This document shows, one piece after another, positions 8,308-16,768 of a stretch of 64,000 bases of DNA (its first letter is position 1; every line of letters starts with the position of its first letter). The position numbers and the translations under genes are program-made. Source of the stretch: Candidatus Thiodictyon syntrophicum (GTDB lineage: Bacteria > Pseudomonadota > Gammaproteobacteria > Chromatiales > Chromatiaceae). The notes under the pieces are model-generated. The model was not told the DNA's origin. It searched no databases and was given only the letters and a program-made list of their open reading frames with translations. The stretch is from NCBI RefSeq assembly GCF_002813775.1, contig NZ_CP020371.1:248001-312000 (forward strand), given 5' to 3'.

Positions 8308-9297
8308 ATGCCCATTGCCGCCCTCGATATCGGTTACTCCAACCTCAAGGTGGCCAGCGGTCGCCCTGGCGGTCCGCCCCGCGTGATCATCCGCCCGGCC
8401 GGGGCCGCACCGGCCGAGCGGTTGGGCGAGCGCATCCGACACGCAAACCCAGACACCACGGACGCACCCATCTTCGTAGACATCCACGGCCGCCGCTGGG
8501 CCGCCGGGATCGAGCCGGCTCGCCTCGACGGCTGGGTGCGCTCGCTGCACGCGGACTACGCCAGCACCGATGCCTATCTGGCGCTGGTGCGCGCCGGGCT
8601 GGTGCTCACCGGCGAGCGGTGCCTCGACACCGTGGTGACCGGCCTGCCGGTCGGGCAGGCCAGCGACCCGCGCCGCTGCGAGGCCCTGCGGCAATTGATC
8701 CTGGGCGCCCACCAGACGGGGGTCGGCGTCATTGAGGTGGCGAAGGTACGCGTCGTCCCCCAACCCGTGGGCGCCTACCTGGACCTGGTGTGGTCGGCCA
8801 CCGATCCGGCGCTGCTGGAGCGCATCGAGACCGGCGCGGTCCTGGTCCTGGACGCCGGTTTCTACTCCTTTGACTGGGCGCTGGTGGTCGCCGGCGAACT
8901 GCGCCGGTCCGCCTCCGGCACCAGTCTGGAGGCCATGTCCGTCCTGCTGGAGCGGGCCGCGCGACAGCTCGCCGAGGTCTATGGCGGCAAGCCGACCCCC
9001 CTCGCCCTGGAGGGTGCGGTGCGCGCCGGGCGCGCGACCTGGCTGCAAGCGGGCCACACCGTGACCTTGGAGCCGGTGCTGCGCCAGGCAGCAACCGAAG
9101 TCGCCGGGGTCGCCTTGGAGGCGCTGCGCCAAGCGTTGCGGCGCGAGGAAGCGAATGTCGACCTGGTGCTGCTCGCCGGGGGCGGCGGGGCACTCTACGG
9201 GGCAACGCTCGGCCGCCTGTTCCCGGGGGCCACGGTGGTGGTCTCGGACGACCCGGTGGCGGCCAACGTACGGGGATTCTTTCGTCATGTCCGCTGA
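8308..9297 (+). CDS. parM: ParM/StbA-like actin-family ATPase
   Basis: The 329-residue protein carries the actin-fold landmarks of plasmid segregation proteins. These are phosphate-1 ALDIGYSNLKVA at the N-terminus, phosphate-2 VLVLDAGFYSFDWAL near residue 180, and the adenosine loop LLAGGGGALYG near 290. ParM polymerises to push replicated DNA apart and needs a DNA-binding adaptor bound to a centromere. The start is the ATG preceded by GGAG 6 bp upstream. The following small ORF overlaps its end by 11 bp, as expected for an adaptor or partner. Its presence suggests that the element spends time as a replicating circle, as shown for some ICEs and for plasmids. Confidence 0.85.
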   Translation: MPIAALDIGYSNLKVASGRPGGPPRVIIRPAGAAPAERLGERIRHANPDTTDAPIFVDIHGRRWAAGIEPARLDGWVRSLHADYASTDAYLALVRAGLVLTGERCLDTVVTGLPVGQASDPRRCEALRQLILGAHQTGVGVIEVAKVRVVPQPVGAYLDLVWSATDPALLERIETGAVLVLDAGFYSFDWALVVAGELRRSASGTSLEAMSVLLERAARQLAEVYGGKPTPLALEGAVRAGRATWLQAGHTVTLEPVLRQAATEVAGVALEALRQALRREEANVDLVLLAGGGGALYGATLGRLFPGATVVVSDDPVAANVRGFFRHVR

Positions 9298-9568
9298 GCA
9301 AGGTGCACGCATCCCCCGCTTTCAGGTCCAGATCACGGCCGCCTACGCCGAACTGGCGCAGGACCTGGCACGGCTGCCGCCGCGCACCCGCCCGGAGCGG
9401 CTGCGGGCCCTCGCCATGGTGGGGGTGGCGGTGATGAGCGGGAAGATCGGGGCCCTCAGCACCCCCGGCACGGCGCTCCCGGCGCCGTCGGAGCTGTCGG
9501 AGCCAACCGCTGACCCACAGTTGGGGCGGCGCTTGCGGTTGTTGGAGGCCATTTCCGCCGATGCCTAA
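9287..9568 (+). CDS. Small protein encoded after parM (possible adaptor)
   Basis: This 93-residue ORF overlaps the end of parM and the start of the lytic transglycosylase gene. It is predicted mostly helical, with QVQITAAYAELAQDLARLPP at the N-terminus and RLRLLEAISADA at the end, and has a Pro/Ser-rich middle. ParM partners (ParR, StbB) are small, poorly conserved proteins encoded just downstream, so a DNA-binding or adaptor role is plausible from position and size. No family motif was recognised. Confidence 0.6.
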   Translation: MSAEQGARIPRFQVQITAAYAELAQDLARLPPRTRPERLRALAMVGVAVMSGKIGALSTPGTALPAPSELSEPTADPQLGRRLRLLEAISADA

Positions 9569-10658
9569 GTTACGCAGAGTACATCTTTCCGATCTTTTTT
9601 ATAGTATTTTAAGATATCCATTATTCTTCGTGACCGCCGGACTCCTGATCGCCCTCCCGCGACTGGGGGTGGCGGACACGTCTGCTCCAGGAGCAACCAC
9701 ATTGGCTGGAACTGAATTTGAGCGCGCCGCCCAGGCGCACGGCGTCCGCCCGGCGCTGTTGTACGCCCTGGCGGTCGCGCGCAGCGGCCAGGTCGATGCG
9801 CTCGGCCGCGTCGCGCCCTGGCCTTGGACGGTCATTGAGCGGGGCCAACCGCACTACTACCAAGACCGCCCCCACGCCGCGCAAGCACTCCTCGCGCCGG
9901 AATTTGGGCCCGTCCAGAACACCCGCGACGTCGGTCTGACGGGGATCAACAGCACGCACCTGGGGACGCGCGGCGCGGCGGCATCCGACCTCCTGGACCC
10001 GGCGACCAACCTGCGCCTGGCCGCCGCGATTCTGGCCGACGGCCTGCGTGCGACCCCGCACGACCCGGCACTGGCGATCGGCCGCGTCGCCTATCCCACG
10101 GATGCCCGCGCAGCGCGGGCCTTGGGGCAGCAGGTTCAGGGCATCGCGACGGCCTTAGGCGCAGCGCCCAGCGGCGCGCCGGCACCCCGCATCGGCTGCC
10201 GCGTTCCTCCCCCGGTGCCGGCGGCGCCTGTTGCCGCCGGGCGTGGCCCCGCCGCGGCGGCGCAGCGGCCGAGCGTCGTCGACCTCATCAAGACGGCCGC
10301 CGCCCGCCATGGGGTGGACCCCGCGTTTGCGCTGGCCATCGCCAAGAACGAGAGCGGCTTCCGCCAATCAGCCCTGAGTCCAAAAGGAGCGCGCGGGGTC
10401 ATGCAATTGATGCCCGGGACCGCCGCTCGCTACGGCGCTGACCCACACGATCTGGGGCAGAACATCGAGGCCGGGGTGCGCTATCTGCGTGATCTGGCAG
10501 ATCTGTTCGGCGGTGACGCGGCCCTGGTGGCGGCGGCCTATAACGCGGGAGAGCACGCGGTCGTCAAGCACGGCTGGCGCGTACCCCCCTATCGCGAGAC
10601 GCAAGCCTATGTGCCACGGGTACTGGCGGCGCGGGAGCACCTGTGGTCTCAACCCTGA
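9561..10658 (+). CDS. Conjugation-associated lytic transglycosylase (SLT fold)
   Basis: A 365-residue exported protein with an N-terminal hydrophobic segment (LFFVTAGLLIALPRLGVAD) and a C-terminal SLT domain. The catalytic glutamate lies in AKNESGF at about residue 262, followed by SPKGARGVMQLMPGTAARYG and VAAAYNAGEHAV, all classic for goose-type lytic transglycosylases. The N-terminal half (about 45-190) resembles a degenerate second SLT-like domain without the catalytic Glu. Such enzymes open peptidoglycan locally for assembly of the type IV secretion channel. The ORF overlaps both neighbours, so it belongs to the parM to traF operon. The first codons are unusually AT-rich compared with the rest. 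Confidence 0.88.
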   Translation: MPKLRRVHLSDLFYSILRYPLFFVTAGLLIALPRLGVADTSAPGATTLAGTEFERAAQAHGVRPALLYALAVARSGQVDALGRVAPWPWTVIERGQPHYYQDRPHAAQALLAPEFGPVQNTRDVGLTGINSTHLGTRGAAASDLLDPATNLRLAAAILADGLRATPHDPALAIGRVAYPTDARAARALGQQVQGIATALGAAPSGAPAPRIGCRVPPPVPAAPVAAGRGPAAAAQRPSVVDLIKTAAARHGVDPAFALAIAKNESGFRQSALSPKGARGVMQLMPGTAARYGADPHDLGQNIEAGVRYLRDLADLFGGDAALVAAAYNAGEHAVVKHGWRVPPYRETQAYVPRVLAAREHLWSQP

Positions 10659-10990
10659 CGCTGAACGCCCCGACGCACGCGGAGACGATCCGCCGACTCA
10701 ACACCGCCTTCTTCCTGGCCGCGCGGGACGCCGCACGCGAGAGCGTCCCGTTCGCCGTGACCGCCTTCGGCGTCCCCGAGATCCTGGCGCAGTGGTTACT
10801 GACCGCCGCCCCCGATGAGGTCATGGCGCTGGCGCGACTGCCGGTCTGTGCGTTTGCGGTCCGCTTGCCCGCCCGGGCGGTGCAGACCGTCTGCCGGCCG
10901 GGACCCGCGCGCGCGGTGGCGACGGATGGCCCGCTGGTGGCGATGCATACGGCGCTGCTGGCCGTGGGGGGCGCCCATGAGTGCGGTTGA
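10643..10990 (+). CDS. FlhD-like transcriptional activator subunit
   Basis: The 115-residue protein aligns by eye with FlhD over its core: IRRLNTAFFLAARDAARESV matches the FlhD INLSYLLLAQRLIVQD helix. FGVPEILAQWLL-(x)n-VMALARLPVCAFAVRL matches [23 protein letters not shown] and its following strand. The GTG start overlaps the transglycosylase gene by 16 bp. It is followed by an FlhC-like gene overlapping by 14 bp. SXT/R391 elements (SetCD) and IncA/C plasmids (AcaCD) use FlhDC-type pairs as master activators of transfer genes, and the same role is inferred here. Confidence 0.75.
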   Translation: MVSTLTLNAPTHAETIRRLNTAFFLAARDAARESVPFAVTAFGVPEILAQWLLTAAPDEVMALARLPVCAFAVRLPARAVQTVCRPGPARAVATDGPLVAMHTALLAVGGAHECG

Positions 10991-11471
10991 GCGCTACACC
11001 GCCCTGCAGTTGGCGGTGCGGCTGGTCCGGCACGGCGTCAAACTCTCCATTGTGCATTCCGGCACCGGTGTCGCCCGCGATTACCTGCGCACGCTGCACC
11101 GCGAGATCCACGGCCATTCACCGCGTGGGGGGCCGCTCGTGACCAGCGTGGGCACCGTCATCAAGACCCGCCCGCAACAGGCCCAGGCCTCGCTGTTCGC
11201 CGCCTTGTATATGAAGCTCGACGGCCATGGACTCTACCAGGCCATCAACTACACCGCCTTGCTCGATGCCTTCGAGATGTACCTGGCGCTGCTCCCGACG
11301 CCGCAGGCGGCGCTGCTCGACATCAATCTGGCCTGGGCCACCGCGCGCGACCTGCGCGGCGGCCAGGCGGACCTACAGCACTGCCCGGCGTGCGCGGTGG
11401 GGTATCTGGTGATGCGGGCGGGCCATATTGGATCAACCTGTCCTCTGTGTTCACTGTATGCGCGCGTCTAA
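10977..11471 (+). CDS. FlhC-like transcriptional activator subunit (SetC/AcaC type)
   Basis: This 164-residue protein matches the FlhC layout. The DNA-binding N-terminal part LAVRLVRHGVKLSIVHSGTG corresponds to FlhC VRLINLGARLQLIESETG and is followed by YLRTLHREIHGHSPRGG. The C-terminal zinc site CPACAVGYLVMR ends in CPLC, giving the four cysteines (CxxC...CxxC) that FlhC uses to bind zinc. It forms a hetero-oligomer with FlhD. It overlaps the upstream flhD-like gene by 14 bp and the downstream traF by 14 bp. Location inside a conjugation operon makes a transfer-gene activator the likely role rather than flagellar control. Confidence 0.85.
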   Translation: MSAVERYTALQLAVRLVRHGVKLSIVHSGTGVARDYLRTLHREIHGHSPRGGPLVTSVGTVIKTRPQQAQASLFAALYMKLDGHGLYQAINYTALLDAFEMYLALLPTPQAALLDINLAWATARDLRGGQADLQHCPACAVGYLVMRAGHIGSTCPLCSLYARV

Positions 11472-12432
11472 TTTCCCACGCTGGTCGCTGGTTGGGCTGG
11501 GCCTGGTCATGGCCTGCGCGGCCAGTGCCGAGCCTGAGGGGTTTTGCACCGGCAAGTCACAGGGTTGGTTTTGGTACCGCCACGACCCCACGCCGCCCCT
11601 ACCCCCAGAACCGGTGCCCCCTCCCCCGCCCGCCCCCGCGCCGACCGCCGGACCATCACCGGAGGCGCCGGCGCCGCAACCGGTGCCACTGTCCGCCGCC
11701 TGGATGCGCGAGCACCTGGATCGCTATCGGGATCGCGCCATCGATGACCCGACCCCGGAGAACGTCGCGGCCTTCTTTTACTTGCAACGGGTGGTCCTCG
11801 ATAAGTCTTCGACCTTCGCGAAAGTCGCCGCGCGCGTGGTCCAGGGCAATCCCGACCTCGACGAGATTACCCAGCGCCCCACCGCCACCTTCGGCGCCAA
11901 CCTCGCGAACAAGACGGCTGGGGACGCCCGGGACGCCGTGCTCGGGCGCATCGCGCGGCTTGCGGCGGTGTGGTTCTTCTTTCGTTCTGACTGCCCCTAC
12001 TGCGAAGCGCAGGCCCCGTTGCTCGAGCGGATGGCCCAGCGCTACGGCTTCACCGTGCTCCCCATCTCGCTCGACGGGAAGCCGCTACCCAGTGGCGCGT
12101 TTGCGACCTTTCGCGCCGACGCGGGCCAGGGCCAGGCCCTCGTGGTGCGCGCCACGCCGACCATGTTCCTGGTGCACCCCGCGCCCGACGGACCCACGGT
12201 CGCACCGGTGGCCCAGGGGCTGCTGTCGCTGGCCCAGTTGCAGGAGCGCTTCGTGACGGCCGCCGTCACGGCCGGCTGGATCACGGAAGCCGACGCCAAT
12301 CCAACCCGGGCCGTGACGACCGACGCGGGCGCCGCGACACCCACACCCACGGGCGACCTGCCCGACGACCCCGCCGCCCTGGTGGCCCGCCTGCGAGGCA
12401 GGGTCCCGTCAAAGTCCGGGGGCTTGACGTAG
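11458..12432 (+). CDS. traF: TraF-type pilus assembly thioredoxin-like protein
   Basis: This 324-residue periplasmic protein starts at MRASNFPRW with a signal peptide (LVGLGLVMACAASAEPEG). A Pro-rich stretch at about 45-80 follows, then a thioredoxin-like domain with the active-site pair CPYC at about 179-182 and the cis-proline region RATPTMFLV. The motif KSQGWFWY directly after the signal peptide is typical of F-type TraF/TrbB proteins. It assists disulfide folding of transfer proteins in the periplasm. The gene overlaps flhC-like by 14 bp. No traH or traG follows; the transfer operon stops here and transposase genes begin within 170 bp, so the module is truncated or split. Confidence 0.88.
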   Translation: MRASNFPRWSLVGLGLVMACAASAEPEGFCTGKSQGWFWYRHDPTPPLPPEPVPPPPPAPAPTAGPSPEAPAPQPVPLSAAWMREHLDRYRDRAIDDPTPENVAAFFYLQRVVLDKSSTFAKVAARVVQGNPDLDEITQRPTATFGANLANKTAGDARDAVLGRIARLAAVWFFFRSDCPYCEAQAPLLERMAQRYGFTVLPISLDGKPLPSGAFATFRADAGQGQALVVRATPTMFLVHPAPDGPTVAPVAQGLLSLAQLQERFVTAAVTAGWITEADANPTRAVTTDAGAATPTPTGDLPDDPAALVARLRGRVPSKSGGLT

Positions 12433-12599
12433 CGGCGGGGGCCTCGGGCGATGCGAAGCGCGCGGGTGACGGTCGGGCGGTAGATCTGGCGAAGACGATC
12501 GCGGGGTTGGGCGAGGCGCGCGAAGGGGAAGTGCGCGGGCGCAGGCGAGCGCCAGCCTCCGCCGGAGCGGCCGTGCGTCAGCGTCAGCGGCGTCGGGTG

Positions 12600-14361
12600 T
12601 CAGACGCCGATGGCGGCCAGGGCCCGGCGCGGTTGGTGAGCGAAGGCGCGCAGGGCGCTGGCGATATTGGTAAAGCCGTGCAGACGAGCCAAGGCGATGG
12701 CGAAGTTGCGCAGGCTGGCCATGATGGCCGGTCCGTGGCCGACGCGCACGCGCGAGCGATCCTCGTCGAAGGTGACGTCGCGGACATAATGGGAGCGGTT
12801 CTCGATGCCCCAGTGGCCGCGGTTGAGTTGCAGGAGTCGCGGCGGGTCGGCCAACTGCGGTGGCAGGCTGGTCACGGCGAACACCGTCTCGTCGCGTTGC
12901 TTGCCCGACGTGAGTTCGGTGACGGCGCGTTCGATGCGACAGACCTGGGCGACGTGGGGGAAGTTGACGTAGTCGTTGAGGGCCGTGGAGGCCATCAAGC
13001 GGCGCTGCTCCAGGCGCCCATGGCCCTTATCGAGGGTCGTGGTGCAGAGGGGGGAAATGCGCCTCGGTCAGGGCGCTGAGGTCGGCATAGAGGGTGGGCT
13101 GATTTTCTTTGACCGTGAAAAAATAGTGGGCCTGTTTCTCCTCGACCAGGAAGCGCGCGGTCTCGCGTTGGGTATGCAGCGCATCGGCGGTGACCACCCG
13201 TCCCGTGAGGTCCAAGGGTGCGAGCAGCGGTTTGAGCTCCGGGATCTCGTTGGTCTTGGCCGGGATCTCGCGCTGCGCCACGGTCACGCCCTGATCTTGG
13301 AGGAACGCGCTGAGCAGATGCACCTGGGTGCCGTCGGGGCGCACCGCCCCGCGCAGGGCCTTACCATCGACGGCCACGGCATCGTCGGCAGCGACGAGGC
13401 CGAGCAGCCAGTCACTCAAGGTGGCATCAATGGCGGCAACGTCGCTGGCTTGCAGGACGCGGCGCAAGGTCGGCTCGGAGGGTGGCTCGAAGCGCTCGGT
13501 GCGGGGATTGTAGCGGGCGTGTAGACGCTTGAGTTGGGCCTGGGTCAGGCGCGCTGCCCACTCGGCGAGCGCGGTATAGCCGCGGTTGCCGGCGAGTACG
13601 GCGGCGAGGCCGATGCTCAACACCGTGGCCTGGGGATGGCGTTTACCGCGCGGACGGCGCCGATCGGGCAGCGCGCGCAGACGCTGCTGCAGGTCCTGCA
13701 TCTGGGCCGTGGTCAGGGTGACGGATTGCATTGGCGTGCTCCAAGGGGCGGGTAGCACGGGGGCGCACAACAGCGCCCGGGCGCGTGGGTGCAACGGATA
13801 GACGAGTGCCTGCTTGGGTTCGCCATGGGGGGTATAGCGGCCGTTGCAGCGCGCAAAGCCGCGCGTGGTGCCGACCACCTGCCAGTTGGCGGCGCGGTAA
13901 CAGGCACCGGTAAAACGCGTTGGATCGACGAAGGTCTCGGCCAGCAACAGGCGGTGACCATGGACGCGCAGCCAATCGTCGGACAGGCGCCGCAGGTTCA
14001 GCGCCAGGATGCGCGAGGCCAGATTAGGGACGCGCCCGGTGGCGGGGAGGATCAAGAACCGGGCGTTGTTGGCCAGCAGATGCAGGCGTTGATAGTGCAG
14101 CACCCGCGGCCAACCGATCCAGGCATCGCGGGCCGCGCACTTGAGCGCCGCCGCCTGCCAGCCGAGCAGCGCCAGCCAGCACCCATCAAGCGTGGCAACG
14201 TAGCGTAAGGTCTTGCCGAATAACGAGCGTAGGCCCAGGTAATGATGCGCCTCGACCAGCGCATCCCACGCGTCCCGCTCCCCGGGCAGGATCAGGCGGA
14301 CCTCCAGACGCCGGAGTAACTCCGACGCGGGGCGGCAGGACTGGCAAGGAATTTCGGCCAT
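12600..14361 (-). pseudogene. DUF4338 (DruA-like)-ISAs1 fusion transposase, frameshifted
   Basis: The frame beginning at 14361 encodes a DUF4338/DruA-like head of about 210 residues: WPRVLHYQRLHLLANNARFL, LILPATGRVPNLASRIL and ACYRAANWQVVGTT. It is followed in frame by an ISAs1-family DDE transposase, with VAVDGKALRGAVRPDGTQVH, KTNEIPELKPLL and HYFFTVKENQP. Translation ends early after LTEAHFPPLHHDPR. The expected continuation TLDKGHGRLEQRR followed by GHWGIENRSHYVRDVTFDED is intact in another frame down to 12600. The slip lies at or near a run of six C around 13053-13065. Restoring one frame gives a protein of about 585 residues. No DruB-E genes are near, so this is an insertion sequence gene and not a Druantia defence locus. 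Terminal repeats were not located. Confidence 0.85.
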
Positions 14362-14466
14362 GCCGACTGTTGTAAGACATTTCGGGCCGAAAATCCAGTT
14401 CTGCGAACATCGGTCACAAGCTCAAGGGGCTACGGGTGAACTCGACGGAGCCCTGGCCTGCGAGGG

Positions 14467-15846
14467 GTGCGGCCTTGACATGATGTGCCTTTGAGGAGTA
14501 TTTCGTAACCTTCTGTGACTAGACGAGAAGGTGCAGTCGTGACGAAGGTAGTCAGGATCTCGGGTGACGAGGTGACGGTCGAGGTAACGGTGCGGCTCAG
14601 CGGTAGCCTGCTGGACATGGAAGGAGCCATCCAGGAGGCCACCAACGCGGTGGGGCGCTGCGCCACCGAGGAGGCGCTGCAGCGTTTCGACACCGACGGC
14701 AGTGCGATCCGTGTCGGCGCGATCAAGCTGACCGCGCGCGGGCGCGATCCGAAGGAGTACCAGACGCCTTACGGGCCGGTCGAGGTCGAGCGTTATGTCT
14801 ACCAAAGCTCGCGCGGCGGGCGGATCTACTGTCCGCTCGAGCACCAGGCGCGGATCGTGCGCGGGGCGACCCCCCGATTCGCCAGTCAACTCAGCCACAA
14901 GTATGCGCAGCTCAACGTGCGCGCGGTGCAGACTGACCTTGAGCAGAACCACGGTCGGACGATCGCTACCTCGTATATTCAAAATGTTGCGGAGTGGGTA
15001 GGCACCATCGCCACGGCCAAAGAGGAGGACTGGGAGTACGCGATGCCGGCGCTTGAGACGCCCATCGCGACCGTCGTGGTCAGCCTCGACGGCGCCATGA
15101 TCCCCATGGCCGACAGTGCGGGCTGGCGCGAAGCCATGGTCGGAACCCTCTCGCTTTACGACGACGAGGGCGAGCGCCAGCACACCATCTACCTCGCTGC
15201 GGCACCCGAGTACGGCAAGCAGGAGTTCCGGCAACGCATGGAGCGCGAGATCCAACGCGTCAAGCGGCACCTCCCCGAGGCACTGTACCTGGGCATCGCC
15301 GACGGGGCGGCAAGCAACTGGCGGTTCCTCGAGCAACACACCGACCGCCAGTTGATCGATTTTTTCCATGCAACGGAATACGTGGGCAAAATCGCCCAAG
15401 CGACCCATCCGCAGCGCCACGCCGAGGGCCCGCGCGCGCAGTGGCAGAGCGCGCACTGCACGACGCTCAAGCACGACCCCGCCGCCCTTGACCTGCTCAT
15501 CGGCGAGGCCGCGCGCCTGTCGCAGCGGCACACCCTCTCGCAGACGCTGCGCGACGACGTTCTCAGCGCTTGGACCTACTTCACCAACCATCGCCATCAA
15601 ATGGACTACCCGGGCTTCGTCGCCGCGGGACTGCCGATCGGATCGGGCGTCACCGAGGCCGCCTGCAAGACCTTGGTCAAGCAACGGCTATGTGCCTCCG
15701 GGATGCGCTGGAAGAACAAAGGGGCCAAGATTGTGCTCAGCCTACGCGCACTGACGCAGACCACCGGACGATGGGCACAGTTCTGGCCGAAGATCGACCA
15801 GTTTGGGGCTGAGTGCTACGGTTAGGCACATTATTCGGAGGCCGCA
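14467..15846 (+). mobile_element. ISKra4-family insertion sequence
   Basis: The transposase gene is bounded by imperfect inverted ends. The left end has TGCGGCCT followed after 7 nt by ATGTGCCT; the right end read inversely has TGCGGCCT, 7 different nt, then ATGTGCCT. The element is about 1,380 bp. The right boundary falls inside the group II intron reverse-transcriptase frame, right after its DADIAGC codons, so it interrupted that gene. The reverse-transcriptase frame is not recovered beyond the left end, so sequence was lost there. No clear target duplication was found. Confidence 0.75.
14539..15825 (+). CDS. ISKra4-family transposase
   Basis: The protein of about 428 residues has an N-terminal region that reads YQTPYGPVEVERYVYQSSRGG and a DDE-type catalytic core with VVVSLDGAMIPM, LGIADGAASNW and the IDFFHATEYVGK block. 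It ends in LPIGSGVTEAACKTLVKQRL, the signature near the C-terminus of ISKra4 transposases. A GTG start preceded by AGAAGG 7 bp upstream is chosen; an earlier in-frame GTG would add 8 residues. The frame is intact, so the enzyme may be active. Confidence 0.9.
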   Translation: MTKVVRISGDEVTVEVTVRLSGSLLDMEGAIQEATNAVGRCATEEALQRFDTDGSAIRVGAIKLTARGRDPKEYQTPYGPVEVERYVYQSSRGGRIYCPLEHQARIVRGATPRFASQLSHKYAQLNVRAVQTDLEQNHGRTIATSYIQNVAEWVGTIATAKEEDWEYAMPALETPIATVVVSLDGAMIPMADSAGWREAMVGTLSLYDDEGERQHTIYLAAAPEYGKQEFRQRMEREIQRVKRHLPEALYLGIADGAASNWRFLEQHTDRQLIDFFHATEYVGKIAQATHPQRHAEGPRAQWQSAHCTTLKHDPAALDLLIGEAARLSQRHTLSQTLRDDVLSAWTYFTNHRHQMDYPGFVAAGLPIGSGVTEAACKTLVKQRLCASGMRWKNKGAKIVLSLRALTQTTGRWAQFWPKIDQFGAECYG

Positions 15847-15906
15847 TCCGGCGATATCCGCATCCAGCACCCATTTCGCACTGCCCTTCCTGGACAGATT
15901 GATATG

Positions 15907-15914
15907 GAGCTTCT
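15907..15914 (+). repeat. IS66 target-site duplication, left copy
   Basis: GAGCTTCT flanks the left IS66 end and is repeated exactly at 18752-18759 beyond the right end. Eight-base duplications are typical for IS66, and the two copies fix the exact insertion point inside the reverse-transcriptase gene. Confidence 0.9.
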
Positions 15915-15999
15915 GTGTCCTTCCGGTAAGGCTGCATGAAATCCCGTCCCTAGCCCGGTAGCGTAGGAGCCCCGTTTTTGGTGATCCGGAGGCTCCACG

Positions 16000-16410
16000 A
16001 TGTCACTGTCACTTCCCGCCGCGGCCGATCTGGCACAGACGGCCGCGGCCTTTGCCCACTGGCGCAACACCACGTCCCAGGGCGCGCGCATTCCCGCGGA
16101 ACTGTGGTCGCGGGCGGTTGAACTGGCCGCCCGCCATGGGGTAAGCAAGGTCGCCACGACGCTGCGACTGGACTACGCCGGTTTGAAGCGGCGGCTGACG
16201 GCGCGGACAGCGCCCCTGCCGGTGCCCACCACGGCGCCGCCGGCCTTTGTGGAAATGATGCTGGGCTTACCACCGTCGGGGCCGGGCTGCGTGCTGACCC
16301 TGTCCGACGCCCGTGGTCGTTCGTTGCGCATCGAGTGGACCGGGGCGGCGACCGGCGAGGTCGCGACGGTGGCGTGTCGCCTGTGGGAGGCGGCGCCGTG
16401 CTTGCCCTGA
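16000..16410 (+). CDS. tnpA: IS66 accessory protein TnpA
   Basis: This 136-residue protein holds a helix-turn-helix region (LWSRAVELAARHGVSKVATT, then LRLDYAGLKRRL), as in the first ORF of IS66 elements, where it helps bind the ends. The ATG lies 86 bp inside the left end. Its last codons overlap the start of tnpB by 13 bp. Confidence 0.85.
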   Translation: MSLSLPAAADLAQTAAAFAHWRNTTSQGARIPAELWSRAVELAARHGVSKVATTLRLDYAGLKRRLTARTAPLPVPTTAPPAFVEMMLGLPPSGPGCVLTLSDARGRSLRIEWTGAATGEVATVACRLWEAAPCLP

Positions 16411-16754
16411 CCCCGCAGTTGCGGGTCTTGGTCGCGACGGACCCGGCGGACTTTCGCCAAGGCATTGATGGTCTTGCCCGGCGGGTGCGCCAGGTGTTGG
16501 CGGACGAGCCCATGAGTGGAGCACTCTTCGTCTTCCGCAACCGCCGCGGTACCGCGATCAAGCTCCTGGTCTACGACGGCCAGGGTTTCTGGCTGTGTCA
16601 GAAGCGCCTGTCCGAAGGCCGCTTTCGGCACTGGCCGAGCGGCCCGCCGGGGCAGGTGCTGGCCCCCCAGGAACTGGCGGTATTGCTCGCCGGTGGGGAT
16701 TGGCGCGCCGCGGCGGGGGCGCCGGTGTGGCGGGCGTTGACGCCGGGGGCGTGA
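16398..16754 (+). CDS. tnpB: IS66 accessory protein TnpB
   Basis: The 118-residue protein is a textbook IS66 TnpB (Orf2). It begins LTPQLRVLVATDPADFRQGI, followed by GLARRVRQVL, then GALFVFRNRRGTAIKLLVYD and FWLCQKRLSEGRF. A GTG start overlapping tnpA is chosen because it begins the conserved domain. It is required for transposition in IS66 relatives, though its biochemical role is not settled. Confidence 0.92.
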   Translation: MLALTPQLRVLVATDPADFRQGIDGLARRVRQVLADEPMSGALFVFRNRRGTAIKLLVYDGQGFWLCQKRLSEGRFRHWPSGPPGQVLAPQELAVLLAGGDWRAAAGAPVWRALTPGA

Positions 16755-16768
16755 CGTGGCGGTGTACG

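Noticed and set aside
12600-14361. A Druantia defence system because of the DruA-like domain
   Set aside because: The domain is fused to an ISAs1 transposase, and DruB to DruE are absent.
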